Shown here: in pieces, positions 54,289 through 64,000 of the stretch
Position numbering within the stretch: position 1 is the stretch's first letter
Layout: every line of letters begins with the position of its first letter
From: Mastigamoeba balamuthi
Taxonomy: Eukaryota; Evosea; Mastigamoebida; Mastigamoebidae
Direction of reading: 5' to 3'
Assembly: GCA_902651635.1 (NCBI GenBank)
Contig: CACRSC010000001.1
Location: 190,733-254,732 of the forward strand
Length of the DNA stretch: 64,000 nt
Program-made: the position numbers and the translations under genes
The notes under the pieces: model-generated
What the model was told of the DNA's origin: nothing
The model's input: only the letters and a program-made list of their open reading frames with translations
The model's database searches: none

Positions 54289-55249
54289 GAACTGTCATGC
54301 CCCCTTTCCTCAACAACAGAACAACACAGAGTCCTTCTGACTTAAACAGCTTGGTATTTTATTTTTTGTTCTTGCTGTCAAAAAGTGGCACTGCAGTGTA
54401 CCATCAGAAAACTCAGAATGACGGAAAAGAGCAGTGTGGCACGTTCCCACATCACGTAGGAGTGCATTAGTCGGTTCCAGGTCTGAATCATTTTTTGTTA
54501 GTGAGGAAGGAGTTTATTTTCCCCTTCCAAAACCCACATAAAAAACAAAGACACCTCCCAGACACCACTCAGTACTGGCCTGAGACCCCTTCCAAGATGA
54601 TAGACGGGAATAGCCCCTCATTTCAATCTCTCAATTGGTTTTATCCATCTTAGGATGGAATTCCATGGAATTCCCGCCATTTTGGAATAATATTGATTAA
54701 ACGATATTCTGGGAGGCAATTCCCATCTATTGCCCTTCCAAGAGGTCTCTGAGACCCTTCCAAGCTGAAGGCCCTTCCTCGTTCCTACGGAAGAAACCTT
54801 GATGACGTCATTTTAATATATTTCCGACATTTCTTGTCCAGACAAACCTGTTGCTATGGTGCCATGGCAGTTAACACCAGTCAACGACAATATGATTTGT
54901 AGGAGTCTCTGTTCCGAAAATCGTGCCTTTTGCCCTGAGTTTCAGAAGAGCCAGGCAATTTGTCGTTCTTAGGATTTCAACAAGAAGAGGGGAGGGATAT
55001 CAGGTAAGCTAAGTGTGGTTTTCCAGGCACACCCCATTCATGTCTGTCTGTGCTCAGGCCATGGGCAAAATGACAGTTTGATCATCTCACATGTGAGATG
55101 TGTTAAGTCACTTCCGACTTCATGCTTGTAGTGCTTTATAATTCTTGGGAATTTCTGAGTAATAAATATATCCTCACTGCCTGGGAATTGGCTAATTAAC
55201 GAAGGGCAAGGTGGGCAGTACACCCCCCGCAGTGCTCGGGACCAAGTCC
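54289..55249. other. AT-richer non-coding stretch
   Basis: About 960 bases without a credible gene. A phrase TGAGACCC(C)TTCCAAG recurs at about 54579 and 54748, with further CCCTTCCAA words at 54519 and 54733. It ends at the left edge of repeat copy B. A perfect TGACGTCA lies at 54803-54810. Confidence 0.5.
54803..54810. promoter_or_regulatory. TGACGTCA palindrome, distal to the Crinkler-like gene
   Basis: Fourth perfect copy of the 8-mer, about 700 bases before the ATG at 55509; distance makes a promoter role less certain than for the other copies. Confidence 0.25.
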
Positions 55250-55507
55250 AGGTCGGAGGCACCAGTGTCTGTGGTTTTTCAGTAGATATTCGCGTGACTG
55301 AAGTACTTCAGATATTTTATGATCAAGTTATTGATGCTGCGTCCTGGCTTTAGAGCACCCGGAAAAATCCGCGCCACCTGAAAAATCCGTGCCACTTTGA
55401 AAACAATGGCAAATACCAAGAGGAACGAAGCCCGCCTGCTGCTGGCAACCCAGAAGGGTCGCGGTCNCTCTACAGTGGTAGAAAAGATTTCTTCACATTT
55501 CGGCCGG
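55250..55507 (+). repeat. Repeat copy B, 5' flank of the Crinkler-like gene
   Basis: Matches the orphan copy at 25806-25957 in opposite orientation. The outer parts are shared (55250-55352 and 55472-55507); the middle, about 55353-55471, is absent from copy A and carries two AAAAATCCG.GCCAC words and an unresolved base at 55467. It includes AGATATT words like those in host promoters and ends at CGGCCGG, two bases before the ATG. Confidence 0.75.
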
Positions 55508-55508
55508 C

Positions 55509-57835
55509 ATGGCGGAGCCGGTCTACGTTTACTTCATCCTCGGCGACCTGCGCAAGCGCATGCGCCTCTACGGCGGCAAGGTCAGCGTCTCCGGCGTCGA
55601 GAAGCTCTTCAAGGCCAGCGTGGTCTACCTCTCCGATGACACCCCGCTCGATGCATCCGCGGACGGTCTCTCCCTCGCCACCTTCCGGCCCAACGACGAG
55701 GTCCACATCAGGATCGAGCCCCTCTCACCGGCGCCCCAAGGTATGACTTCCGCTGCGAGCGCGCGCGCCACCTCTTTTCTTAAAAGTCCAAAAGCAAAGG
55801 TTCGGCATTCTCCGTGTTCTCAGCTTCATCTCCCGCTTTGATTCTCAAGACTACCTCGCTGCTGCGCTGCGCCACCCCTTGCTTAACCCAAATTTCTCTC
55901 GCGTTCGTCGTTACACAGACGTCGTGATGGAGCCGCCGGCTGGGATAACGGTCCTTCCGAAGTACGCAGCGCGCCGCGTGTCGGAGGCGCGCGAGGAGAT
56001 GGGCCCGGGCGTTCCGGTCAGCAACGAGGGCGTGTGGAGGGCGTTGTACCTCACGAGCCGCAGGGAGACGTGCGAGGGCCTGCTGGCCATGGTGAGGGCG
56101 GGCGGGGCGTTCCTGATCCGCGCGCCGCCGCTGTCGGGCAAGACGGGCCTCGCGCAGCTCTTCACCGACTTCCTGCGCGAGCCGGGGATCCTTCCGGCCC
56201 CGGCCCTCGTCGTCCGCGCCTCGCTATCGCCAACGCGCGAGGGCGTGATGAGCCAGATCACGGCCGAGAGCGAGGGCCTCATCACGGCGGAGACTATCCA
56301 GAACCCGCCCGACGGCCGCATGATCGTCCTGATCGTCGACGAGGCCCAGGTCGGGTACCGCCTCCCGAACGACACCTTCTGGACGTCCCTCAAGAAGCTC
56401 AACGAGCGGGCGAAGAAAGACGCCTTCAGCGTCCTCGCCTTCGCTGCCTACGGAGAGAAATCGGACGGCCTCAACATCATGCCTGAGGCGTGCACGCCGA
56501 TGGCCTTCGACCTCTGGCACCAGCGCGACCCCTCCTTTGTCTCTCTCCGCACTGTGCGCCCGAACAATTATTGCTCCCCACTCCCCCCCCCTCCCATTTT
56601 GTTGTGGCACCACCACCACCACCACCCCTTCTCCGCAGCGCAGCGCAGCTCACGTCACCAAACCAAACCCCCAACCCGCGCAGGCCGAGTACAGCGAGCT
56701 GGTCGAGGACTTCAACCGCATGTGCCGGGCTCGTTCCCTCAACGTGTGCATAAGGCCGGCTGTCGTGGCGGTGATCATGGAGTACACCGGGCGGCACGCG
56801 GGGCTGACGGCCGCGCTGCTGCACCTCATCGAGGACAGGTTCCGCCGCCACGCCGAGCCGCCAACGGACGCGGAGATCGTCACGTTCATCTACAGCGCAT
56901 TCACGATGCAGGCGCTGCATGCCACGCGTGCCGTCAGCACCGTCGAGGGCGAGGAGCGCGACACCCTCGAGAAGATCCTGCTCTCGGCCGACAGGGACAC
57001 GAGGTACTTCGACTCGAAGCTTTGCGCACGCCTGGTCCGCAAGGGCATCGTGTTCACGTCTGACAGCCACTACTCCTTCAGCTCGCCGCTTCTGGAGAAG
57101 ATTTGTGCGAGCCTCGGACTCACACACACCCACACACCGCTGACACTCGCTTTGTTCCAGACGTGGTTTCGCTCCTCACTCGCTTCGCCCCCTCCGCGCC
57201 GATTCCGATCAAGGACGCCAAAGACCGCGGGGAGTTCGAGAACTTCGTGGTTGCGGTGCTTGCGCGCATGCGTGCCTCCGTCATGCAGCGCTGCCTGTCC
57301 GTTTGTGCCGGTACGCCGCCTGTCCTCTTTCACCCGCCGACCCACCGCCCACTGCGCGCCACTGCGCGCCACTGCTTGCCACACAGATTTGCTGCCGAAC
57401 GAGCGGACGTGGCAGATGGAGTTCTACCTGGCGATCGCCGGCCTGCTGCCTGCCCCGCACTTGATCCACCCAGACTTCCCGGTCCAGAACAAGGCCGCCG
57501 CGGGCTACATCGACTTCTACATCAACGGGGCGGTCAGGTGGGCCATCGAGCTCCTGTGCCAGGGCTCCAGTGAGTACTGCTGTTTCCCCGGTCGTGTTGT
57601 TGACACAGTAGCACCCCTCCCCCCAGAGAGGACGGAACACTCGGACCGCTTCATCACCGGGGCGTACGCGTTGCTCGAACTCAACCAGAAGCTGGTGATC
57701 GACTTCGTGGTCGGCAAGGGCTTTGACACCCACCCGCCGAACACCTGGATCGTCGTCTTTAACGACACGTCGTTCCGCAACGCCACGATCCACCTCGGAG
57801 GCGGCCGCACGCGCCAGATCTCTCTCGTGGAGTGA
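55509..57835 (+). CDS. Crinkler (CRN)-like protein: header, P-loop NTPase and REase-fold nuclease
   Basis: Member of the CR-effector class known from oomycetes, chytrids and many free-living protists, with a ubiquitin-like header, a STAND-type NTPase and a C-terminal nuclease. Seen in order: header from the ATG at 55509 (MAEPVYVYFILGDLRKRMRL, VEKLFKASVVYLSDDTPL); NTPase with Walker A APPLSGKTGLAQLF near 56120 and Walker B MIVLIVDEAQ near 56320; a helical middle (AEYSELVEDFNRMCRARSL; LLHLIEDRFRRHAEPPTDAE); and a C-terminal block with MEFYLAIAGLL, AAGYIDFYINGAVRWAIELL and WIVVFNDTSF, where the IDFYI...IEL pattern fits the PD-(D/E)xK REase fold. It looks whole if about five short introns are allowed. 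GC content and splice sites are host-like. Family membership is a confident reading of domain order; activity and role are unknown. Confidence 0.78.
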
Positions 57836-57849
57836 GCAAAGCACCCCCC

Positions 57850-58075
57850 CCCCCATGCGTCCGATCAGAGATATAATACTTTTATAATTTTATTATTAAT
57901 ATTAATACTTATTTAATATACTTATTGGCCGATAATAATAATTTTTAAGAATAATAATATACTTATTGGCCGAGCAGGTATAATATGTAATAAGGTATAA
58001 TATATAATAATAATACACTTATTGTAATGTATATATATTTTGTATACTTATTGGCCGAGCAGGTATCTTCCGAAA
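57850..58075. repeat. AT-rich tract with ATACTTATTGGCCGAGCAGG repeats
   Basis: About 225 bases of A/T (TAATAATA words) directly after the Crinkler-like stop. The word ATACTTATTGGCC begins at 57918, 57958 and 58044; the last two copies extend through GAGCAGGTAT. A fourth, partial copy (ACACTTATTG) is near 58014. Spacing is about 40 and 86 bases. Confidence 0.8.
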
Positions 58076-58500
58076 AGCGCGCTGAATTTACGTGCACCGC
58101 GAATTTTGCCGCTTGCGGCCGTTGATTCTCCCCTGAATTTGGCGATCGCAGGCGTTTTGGTGCTCGGGCCGTGCGTGGGTGAGGGGCCGCGCCGTTTGTG
58201 CCGGGCTGCTGTGCTGCCCGCCGGGCTCGCGTTGCCCCGTTGGGTGGGCGTACCGGGCCGTGTTCTGGGGCGTTTGGGACGTTTTTTTGTTGGTTGTTGT
58301 GAGCCAAATCGGAAAAAGAGAGGGGTCGGGTCGTTCTCTGTATTCGAAGAGGGGGCTGCTGGCTGGCTGGCTTGCGTATTCGAGAGCAGCAGGTACGTGT
58401 TGTTGAAGAGGCCGCTGTCCGTGCGGTGGGGATCGTGCACGTGCAGGCCGACCTGGCGCACGGCGCCGCTGCCGTCGTGGGCTTGGCATACAGCGTCGCC
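58076..58500. other. Spacer or 5' part of the EGF/TM gene
   Basis: GC content returns to host level. Frames are open on both strands but no convincing start or motif is seen. It may include the signal-peptide exon of the next gene. Confidence 0.35.
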
Positions 58501-59712
58501 GACTGCGCCTGCGGTGCGCACGGGGTCGTCGCGCTGCACGTTCGACTTTTGGGTGGACCGGCGAGGCATGCGACATCGACGCCACGCGTACTGCGGAATG
58601 CACGGCGTCTGCACCACCTCGCGCTGCACGTGCGACGACATGCACGCCGGCGAGCGCTGCGATGTCCGTCGCACGCAGCGTGCAGCTCGCGGGCTCCAGC
58701 GGCGCCGTGTCGTTCGGCATCGGCGCCCTCGATGACATGGCGACTGGCAGACCACCTGGCAGCTGCCCGGCACCACCTCGCTCGTGCGGCTCCGCAGACT
58801 CCTCGGCTCGGCCAACGTTATGCTGCGGTCCTCTTCCGCTGCCCTCGCGACGCTGACGTCGCGGCGACGCGTGACTTGTGATCCCCGGCCCCGCAACGCT
58901 CATGTGGTCCCCTCGATCCGGCGTGGGCCCCGCGCACACCCTCGAGTTCCAACTGGCGTTCAAGCGCGTTGCCTTCGAGATGTGTGTGCATGGCGGGCAG
59001 CCTTGCACAGAGGCCAGCGTGTCGTAGCGCTCGGGCAGGCGGTGGCGGGCGCCGACGTGGAGCCCGACGCCCTGGGCAGTGGCGTAGTGGCGCTGCACTC
59101 GTCGCAGGCGCCGCAGGCATCGACGACGTGCACGTGGGTCGTCAGGCCGCAGTCGCTCTGGGCGCTCACGCCCTCCCCCAACGCCTCGTTCTTCCTGGCG
59201 GCGCTCTACGGCCGAGCAACCAACTCGGCGCGGCTGCGGATACTGCAGCGCGGCGAGGCGCTCGTCGACGCGACGCCCGGGACGCTCTCGGCCGGCGTGG
59301 CGCGCGCCTTCGCCGTCGCGGCGTCGGACGCCGTCACCGTGGAGTTCACGTACACGCGGGCAGACGACGGCTTCGTCGTCACGTTCGCGTACGCCGCGCA
59401 GTCGTCGAAGTCGTCGGGGGCGTCCTCGAACGCCGTCACCGAGTCGGCGAGCAGGAGCCACGCGCTGAGCGCCGCGGCGATCCTGGGGCTGTCGGCCGCC
59501 GGCGCCATGGTGGCCGTGTGCGCCGCTGCGACGGCGCTGTGCGTGGTGCGCGCGCGCCACAACTCGGCGTTCGCCAGCGGCGGGATCTTCAAGGGGACCG
59601 ACGTCGAGATGCCCGACAAGCTGTCACAGAGCACGTGCGACTCGTGGCGCACGCCTGAGTGTGCGCCGTGTCGCCGCTGCCGGTGCCCGCGGGCAACGCG
59701 AGCTCCGAGTGA
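58500..59712 (+). pseudogene. EGF-like type I membrane protein gene with inconsistent frames
   Basis: One frame near 58575-58670 encodes an EGF-like unit (YCGMHGVCTTSRCTCDDMHA GERC). The next meaningful stretch lies in another frame (SVARSVQLAGSSGAVSFGIG), another near 58930-59025 in a third (HTLEFQLAFKRVAFEMCVHG), and the last, 59030-59640, in a fourth block (SLWALTPSPNASFFLAALYG; FTYTRADDGFVVTFAYAAQS) followed by a TM helix (AAILGLSAAGAMVAVCAAAT) and a cytosolic tail. No GT-AG pairs of the usual size explain every change, so it is either a decaying gene or one with sequencing errors. EGF plus single TM suggests a surface protein. Confidence 0.45.
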
Positions 59713-60308
59713 GACCAGATGCACGACGCCGCGGCGCCGCCGTGGCCCAAGCCCGAGAAGGAGCGACGCCCGCAGGTTGCCGCTCTGTCGTCTGTGGCGC
59801 CGCCGTACGTGCGATTTTGGGCGAGAGGTGGAAACTGTGCAGGGGGTTGCAGTGGAGCAGGTACACGGTTTGTGGCTGCACTGTTCATTCAGCATACCAC
59901 TCCGCTCCAGCAAAAATGATCCAGGGTTTTTGATAAGATCATTCAGGAATCAGATTTAACACACTTAGAATACATCATTACATGTTAGAAAACTGGAAAT
60001 CGGAATTTCTTCGCCCAACTACACAGTGACCCAGCTCTTAGTACCATGAGAGATAAAGGCAAAGAAACGGGAAGAAACAGCCAAGAAATGGAGGGAATGC
60101 ACTTTTAGGACTGGTAGGACACAGCTGCAGTGTCTGGGGACCACTGGCAGCTCACTCACCCTTCTGCCAGCTGAACTGCAACAGAGAGTGAGAGGGTTTA
60201 TCTGTAAAAAATAGTTTTGCAAAGGGATAGCACGTGAATATGCTTATCATGAAGAGGAGGTCGGAACAGCAGCATAAGAGAAAAAGGCCAGTGCAGTTTG
60301 ACAATTAA
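59713..60308. other. Spacer, composition drops to AT-richer
   Basis: About 600 bases. GC content falls sharply near 59930. No gene seen. Confidence 0.45.
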
Positions 60309-60854
60309 GCTCCCAGAAAATGTGTCTTAATCGAAAACAAGACTCGGTTGCAGGAAAAGGTACTCAGATTTGGGAGGCATGACAAGGTGCTTGACTTGGG
60401 AGATGGGACCATTGTGAAGACTGCCCCTCTGCTGGATGGGGATGGGCTCGGCTGTGTAGGGCTGTTGCATGAACTGGCCAGTCTTTGGGCTCTGGGGAAC
60501 ACTTCTTCCACTCTACCAACGTTCCTGGGGTTTGACATTGTGGACAATGAGCTGTGTTTGAAGATGGCTAAGCTTGAGGAATATATGCCTGCAGACTGGA
60601 ACCTTGCAGAAAGGGATAGCCATGAACGTGACTTGTTTGAGGTTCTTGCAGTACTGCACAAGAAAGGGCTCGTTCACGGGGATCTGCAGAAGGAGGACTT
60701 CATGTTTCGCCTGTGTGGGGCAGAGAGAAAGCTGGTCCTGAATGACCTCTTAATGTCTGTGGTTGCAACCTTGGGAGAGGGCTTCAGAGCAATCTGGAAG
60801 CTGCAAAGGACCTTGTCAGGACATGGATTGCCCCTGATTTGGAAGGGACTGTGA
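60309..60854 (+). CDS. Protein-kinase/APH-like fragment
   Basis: The open frame has no ATG in front of the conserved part and starts after a stop at 60306, so it is an internal exon or a fragment. It reads VLRFGRHDKVLDLGDGTIVK, LLHELASLWALGN, NELCLKMAKLEEYM and VLAVLHKKGLVHGDLQKEDF MFR, where HGDLQKEDFMF resembles the catalytic loop HGD....N of kinase and aminoglycoside-phosphotransferase folds (Asn replaced by Asp or Phe). No DFG segment follows and the frame stops at 60854. Sits in an AT-richer accessory patch, like the kinase-like end at 32.1 kb. Confidence 0.5.
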   Translation, partial: APRKCVLIENKTRLQEKVLRFGRHDKVLDLGDGTIVKTAPLLDGDGLGCVGLLHELASLWALGNTSSTLPTFLGFDIVDNELCLKMAKLEEYMPADWNLAERDSHERDLFEVLAVLHKKGLVHGDLQKEDFMFRLCGAERKLVLNDLLMSVVATLGEGFRAIWKLQRTLSGHGLPLIWKGL

Positions 60855-62165
60855 AATGCCAGGCAGAGGAGAAGGGAGTCAGCGTGTGGGCACTCAGCAG
60901 AGAGATCAGTCCCCAGGTGGCCCTGCTTGCCCTGGGCATGCCAGCTCCAAGGCCCACCATGCTCGAAGGCCAGAACGTCCTTGCAAAGGGCCCTGGTGGC
61001 CAGTGTACTGGATACTCAGCAGCATCTGTAGGGCCCTGCTTAAGAGGGGTTCTCAGAGAGCACTGCCACCTGCCTGGCCTCACAGATCTTTCTTAACAAT
61101 GTCAAACACCTTGAGCATATCACACAGTGAGCAGCTCCGTGTGTGTTGCAGCATGTCTCTGCAGATGGAGATGTGTACCTAATGAGGGAGCTCATGGAGG
61201 GTTGCACGTTCAGCCATCTTTACCCCCCTCCCCCCCCCCAGAGGAGAACAGGGCAGAGCCTTCGTGGGAGGGCAGACATGCTCTGCACGGTCCTTAAGAG
61301 CTCTTGACTGCTGACCCTGGGCAGCCCAGTGTTCGTACAGCTGCACAAGGGCCATCTCATGGTACACTGGATGCTGCACGTGCTGTTGTCTTCCTCTGAT
61401 GTCAGAAATCAGTTTTCAATAATACATGCAACTGTCACAAAAAGATGGAAGTGCTTTGGGGAAATCACAAGAAACGAGAGGCATACAGGAAGAAAGATTG
61501 GACGAGGGGCAACTGGGAGCTGCAGTGGCACGTCTCCAGTGCTGTGTGCTCACTTTGCTATACAAGCCTCGAGGGCAGGCTCATAGCGATCTGCACTGAC
61601 TGTCGGCAGACCACACATTGAAAACAGCAAGGAAAAGGCTACACCTCTCGGAAAACGAGACGTCTCTCCTTGTTGGGATGCTGCATGCCCAAGGGGGGAG
61701 GTGCATCGTGACGGGACTGCCAACTCCCAGTATATTCTTCAGATCGCTTGTGCAGCATTGTGGCCACTATGGAATACTTCCAAACAATGGAAAAGTGCTG
61801 TCTAACATAGTATTAATGAGGGTGAATCAACAGCCAATCAATACCCTGGAGTGATGAGAGAACTGATCAACAGTTTGAGTGACGGAAAGGACCAACAGCA
61901 CTGTACAACTCAGTCAAGTGATGCCAAGGAGTGATGCCATTGATTGATTGGATGGGGGTAGATTTTTCACGGACGGACCACCAGCCAGGGACCAGTTGTA
62001 CTGAACTTGAACTGCACAATGGTAACAAGCCATCAAAGCCACTCACACATCAGATGGTGACCAAGTGCCCACTCAGAGACATACCTGCCACCACATACCC
62101 TACCACAAAGAGACCGACGTGCATTGCCTCCATTTTTGTGCTGTGCATGCTCCACCTTATGACAA
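60855..62165. other. Accessory DNA without recognised gene
   Basis: About 1.3 kb of intermediate GC. Short frames on both strands lack motifs. A C-rich run lies near 61227-61241. Confidence 0.45.
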
Positions 62166-62580
62166 TTGCAGTCTGGCATACTTCGCCCCTGTGCCATCTG
62201 TAGGTGCCACACTGGCAGCTGCCACTGTGACGCCCTGAGCAGCAGCTGCCACCAAAGCCGCCGCCACACTGGCCCATGCATCACCTGTGGTCACAGCCAC
62301 GCTGGTCCTGGTGGCGTGCTCTCAAGCCCCTCCACTCCCAGCATGCATACATTTACCGCCTGCAATCCTGACACTTCTCACCCAAGGGCGCATCATGAGG
62401 TCTGGAGCAGCACGTGCCCACCAGCCTTCAGTGCACCACAGGCCCATCCACCAGCAGTGCCCTGCAACCAGTCACCGAGTGTGGGAGTTGTACATCCCCA
62501 GCCTTGCTCTCTGCCTCATGATCAGCATCTCAGGGCCATTCCAAGGCCTCTGCTGACTGCCAAGGGCGAATCGGACGAGG
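62166..62580 (+). other. Cys/His/Pro-rich open frame upstream of the transposase block
   Basis: Frame continuous with the zinc-finger block (CRCHTGSCHCDALSSSCHQS, then Pro/Ser-rich residues). It may be the transposase leader or just a chance open frame; no ATG clearly marks the start. Confidence 0.3.
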
Positions 62581-64000
62581 CACAGAATTGCTCCGAGTCC
62601 ATTGCAGTGATGTCAGATGACAATTTGTGGTGCGTGTGCACAAAGTGCAGCAAGAAGGAAGGGTGTTACATGTGCCAGAAGAAGTTCTCGTCCTACCAGT
62701 CCACAGATGCCAAAAAGGCTAAGATGGCCAAGGCAGCAGCTGCTGCAGGGCACGCAGACAACGTCCAAGCACTCGGCAAGAGCGAGCCAGAAATGCAGGT
62801 GGATGACATCCCTGCTGACATTGCGGACATGAATGACACCACTATGCCCACCTCCGGTGCTGCACATCTCGTCCCGAAAGTCGTCTTTATTTGACAAACT
62901 TCATTCACAGGAGCTGCAAGCACAGGTGCTGCTCCAAGTGAGCAGACAATGAACGGGAAGACCATGCCAGGTTCCGTTTGTCTGAATGCCACTGCAGCAC
63001 TCACAACTTTTCCAGAGCCGAATTGGAAGTGCTGTGCTGTGGCAGCCACTCTCGAGTTGATGCTGCACTTGATCTTGTCAGCAAAAATCCCACGCATTGC
63101 CCAGAATATCATACTGCATGCACCTCTTGTGCATGGTTCTTCGTGCTGCTGGGTGTCTTGCCAAGGACGACCATTTGTGTCATGACATTGTCCGAGTATG
63201 CCAGCAGCTGGATGCTATACGTGTTCATGGCCTCGAGTGTCTTGCTATATGCCCAAACGCACACTGCTGCACAACATACAGATTGTCTGAGCTTCAATCG
63301 AGTCCACAGTGTACAGTGTGTGGAACATGCTTGGCCATGCAAAAAAAGGGCAAGACACTGCACCCCATTAAGGTTTGTTACCACATCTCAATGGCTTCGT
63401 GGTTGGAAGACCTGGAAACAGAGAAAGATGTTCAGTCAAAGGTGATGACCCCTCGGAATGCGTCGTCCACAGACGGGAGTATCAGGTTCGTATGGGTCAC
63501 CTCTTTTCATTGCACTTCTCACTGTTACAGGTGGACAGAGCTTGAAAACTTTGACTACATTGACTCTGTTGCAATAGAGCCTGCTCACACTGTTCTCCTC
63601 AACCTGGTCAAAACACACTTGAGCCACATGCTGGAGACTGTGCTTGTGAAAGGTGGGGAAAAGGAGTTTGTCAATAGGACAACATGCACGTCCTCAAATT
63701 CTTATGCACGCCCCTTACTAACTAACCTTCACAGTTGTGTCCCAGAATATTCTGAGCTCATTGAATGGCATAACAGCATCTTTCTGGAGGAGCTCACCAT
63801 GTCGAGCTTGAAAGCCATGGAGCTGAAGTGCTTCGTTGAGCATTACATGTTCTATTGCATGTATGACCTTGTTAATAATGATAAGGTGCCACTCTGTGTG
63901 CTTGGGCTTTCGTTTCCCTTAATGCTCTCAATACAGGTACGTCACTCCATGAAAGCCCTGTTTGACATTGTGCATTATGCCTTCCTGCATATGCACACAA
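62580..64000 (+). mobile_element. CACTA/Plavaka (CMC)-type DNA transposase gene, partial at the window edge
   Basis: N-terminal zinc-finger-like block at about 62610: DDNLWCVCTKCSKKEGCYMC QKKFSSY. Then, after unclear joins, HDIVRVCQQLDAIRVHGLEC LAICPNAHCC and CTVCGTCLAMQKKGKTLHPI KVCYHISMASWLEDLE, the CP..C / C..C and hydrophobic pattern preceding the catalytic core of Tnp2/Plavaka transposases. A 45-nt intron (63486-63530) leads to WTELENFDYIDSVAIEPAHT VLLNLVKTHLSHMLE, in which IEPAHTVLLNLVKTH parallels the family's IDPMHN..LG..KH. Two further introns are likely (ending 63733 and 63937), and the frame reaches VRHSMKALFDIVHYAFLHMH at the window end. Some upstream joins are ambiguous. Terminal inverted repeats were not found. 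Confidence 0.6.

Noticed and set aside
1-64000. CRISPR arrays, bacterial operons, rRNA or tRNA genes
   Set aside because: None seen; the spliced eukaryotic gene content also excludes a prokaryotic source.

Overview
The window is nuclear DNA of a flagellated, probably free-living, microbial eukaryote. Evidence: a 20S proteasome beta-1 gene, a Rab8-like GTPase, the KDEL receptor, a ribophorin II-like protein, RTF1, NEDD1, SETD3 and the central-pair protein CFAP74, all interrupted by very short GT-AG introns. Several introns measured base by base are 43-47 nt, and many 5' splice sites read GTGCGC or GTACG. Genes are packed tightly, often 60-250 bp apart and on both strands, in strongly GC-rich DNA. 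I cannot place the lineage from this sequence alone.

Layout. 1-25.7 kb is a dense housekeeping block: a tandem-CH coiled-coil protein, L-aspartate oxidase, ODR4, a coiled-coil protein, a two-pore K+ channel, a Ras-like GTPase apparently joined to a glycerol-1-phosphate dehydrogenase, CFAP74, a secreted FG-GAP protein, RTF1, SETD3 and a Caf16-like ABC ATPase. 25.7-32.6 kb is an accessory, mostly AT-rich patch with an orphan repeat, unrecognised exons, an 868-base assembly gap and a kinase-like gene end. 32.6-53.3 kb is a second dense block: F-box/LRR, cysteine-rich membrane protein, ZNF277, DNAJC7, a histidine phosphatase, MTAP, NEDD1, a membrane glycoprotein, PSMB6, RAB8-like, ZNHIT2, ribophorin II-like and KDEL receptor. 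53.3-64 kb is again accessory: a Crinkler-like header/NTPase/nuclease gene preceded by the same repeat seen in inverted orientation at 25.8 kb and followed by an AT-rich repeat tract; a frame-broken EGF/TM gene; a kinase-like fragment; and an intron-bearing CACTA/Plavaka-type DNA transposase running off the right edge.

How the genes fit together. The two dense blocks cover ordinary cell functions: actin (SETD3, CH protein), cilia and microtubule organisation (CFAP74, NEDD1), the secretory pathway (KDEL receptor, ribophorin II-like, ODR4, Rab8-like), transcription (RTF1), proteostasis (PSMB6, DNAJC7, ZNHIT2) and metabolism (NAD synthesis through aspartate oxidase, methionine salvage through MTAP). 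The most unusual points are the GTPase/G1P-dehydrogenase fusion, the Crinkler-like gene with its duplicated 5' repeat, aspartate oxidase in a eukaryote, and a ribophorin II-like protein with no visible membrane domain. All exon joins are my inference from splice-site signals and reading frame; none is backed by transcripts.
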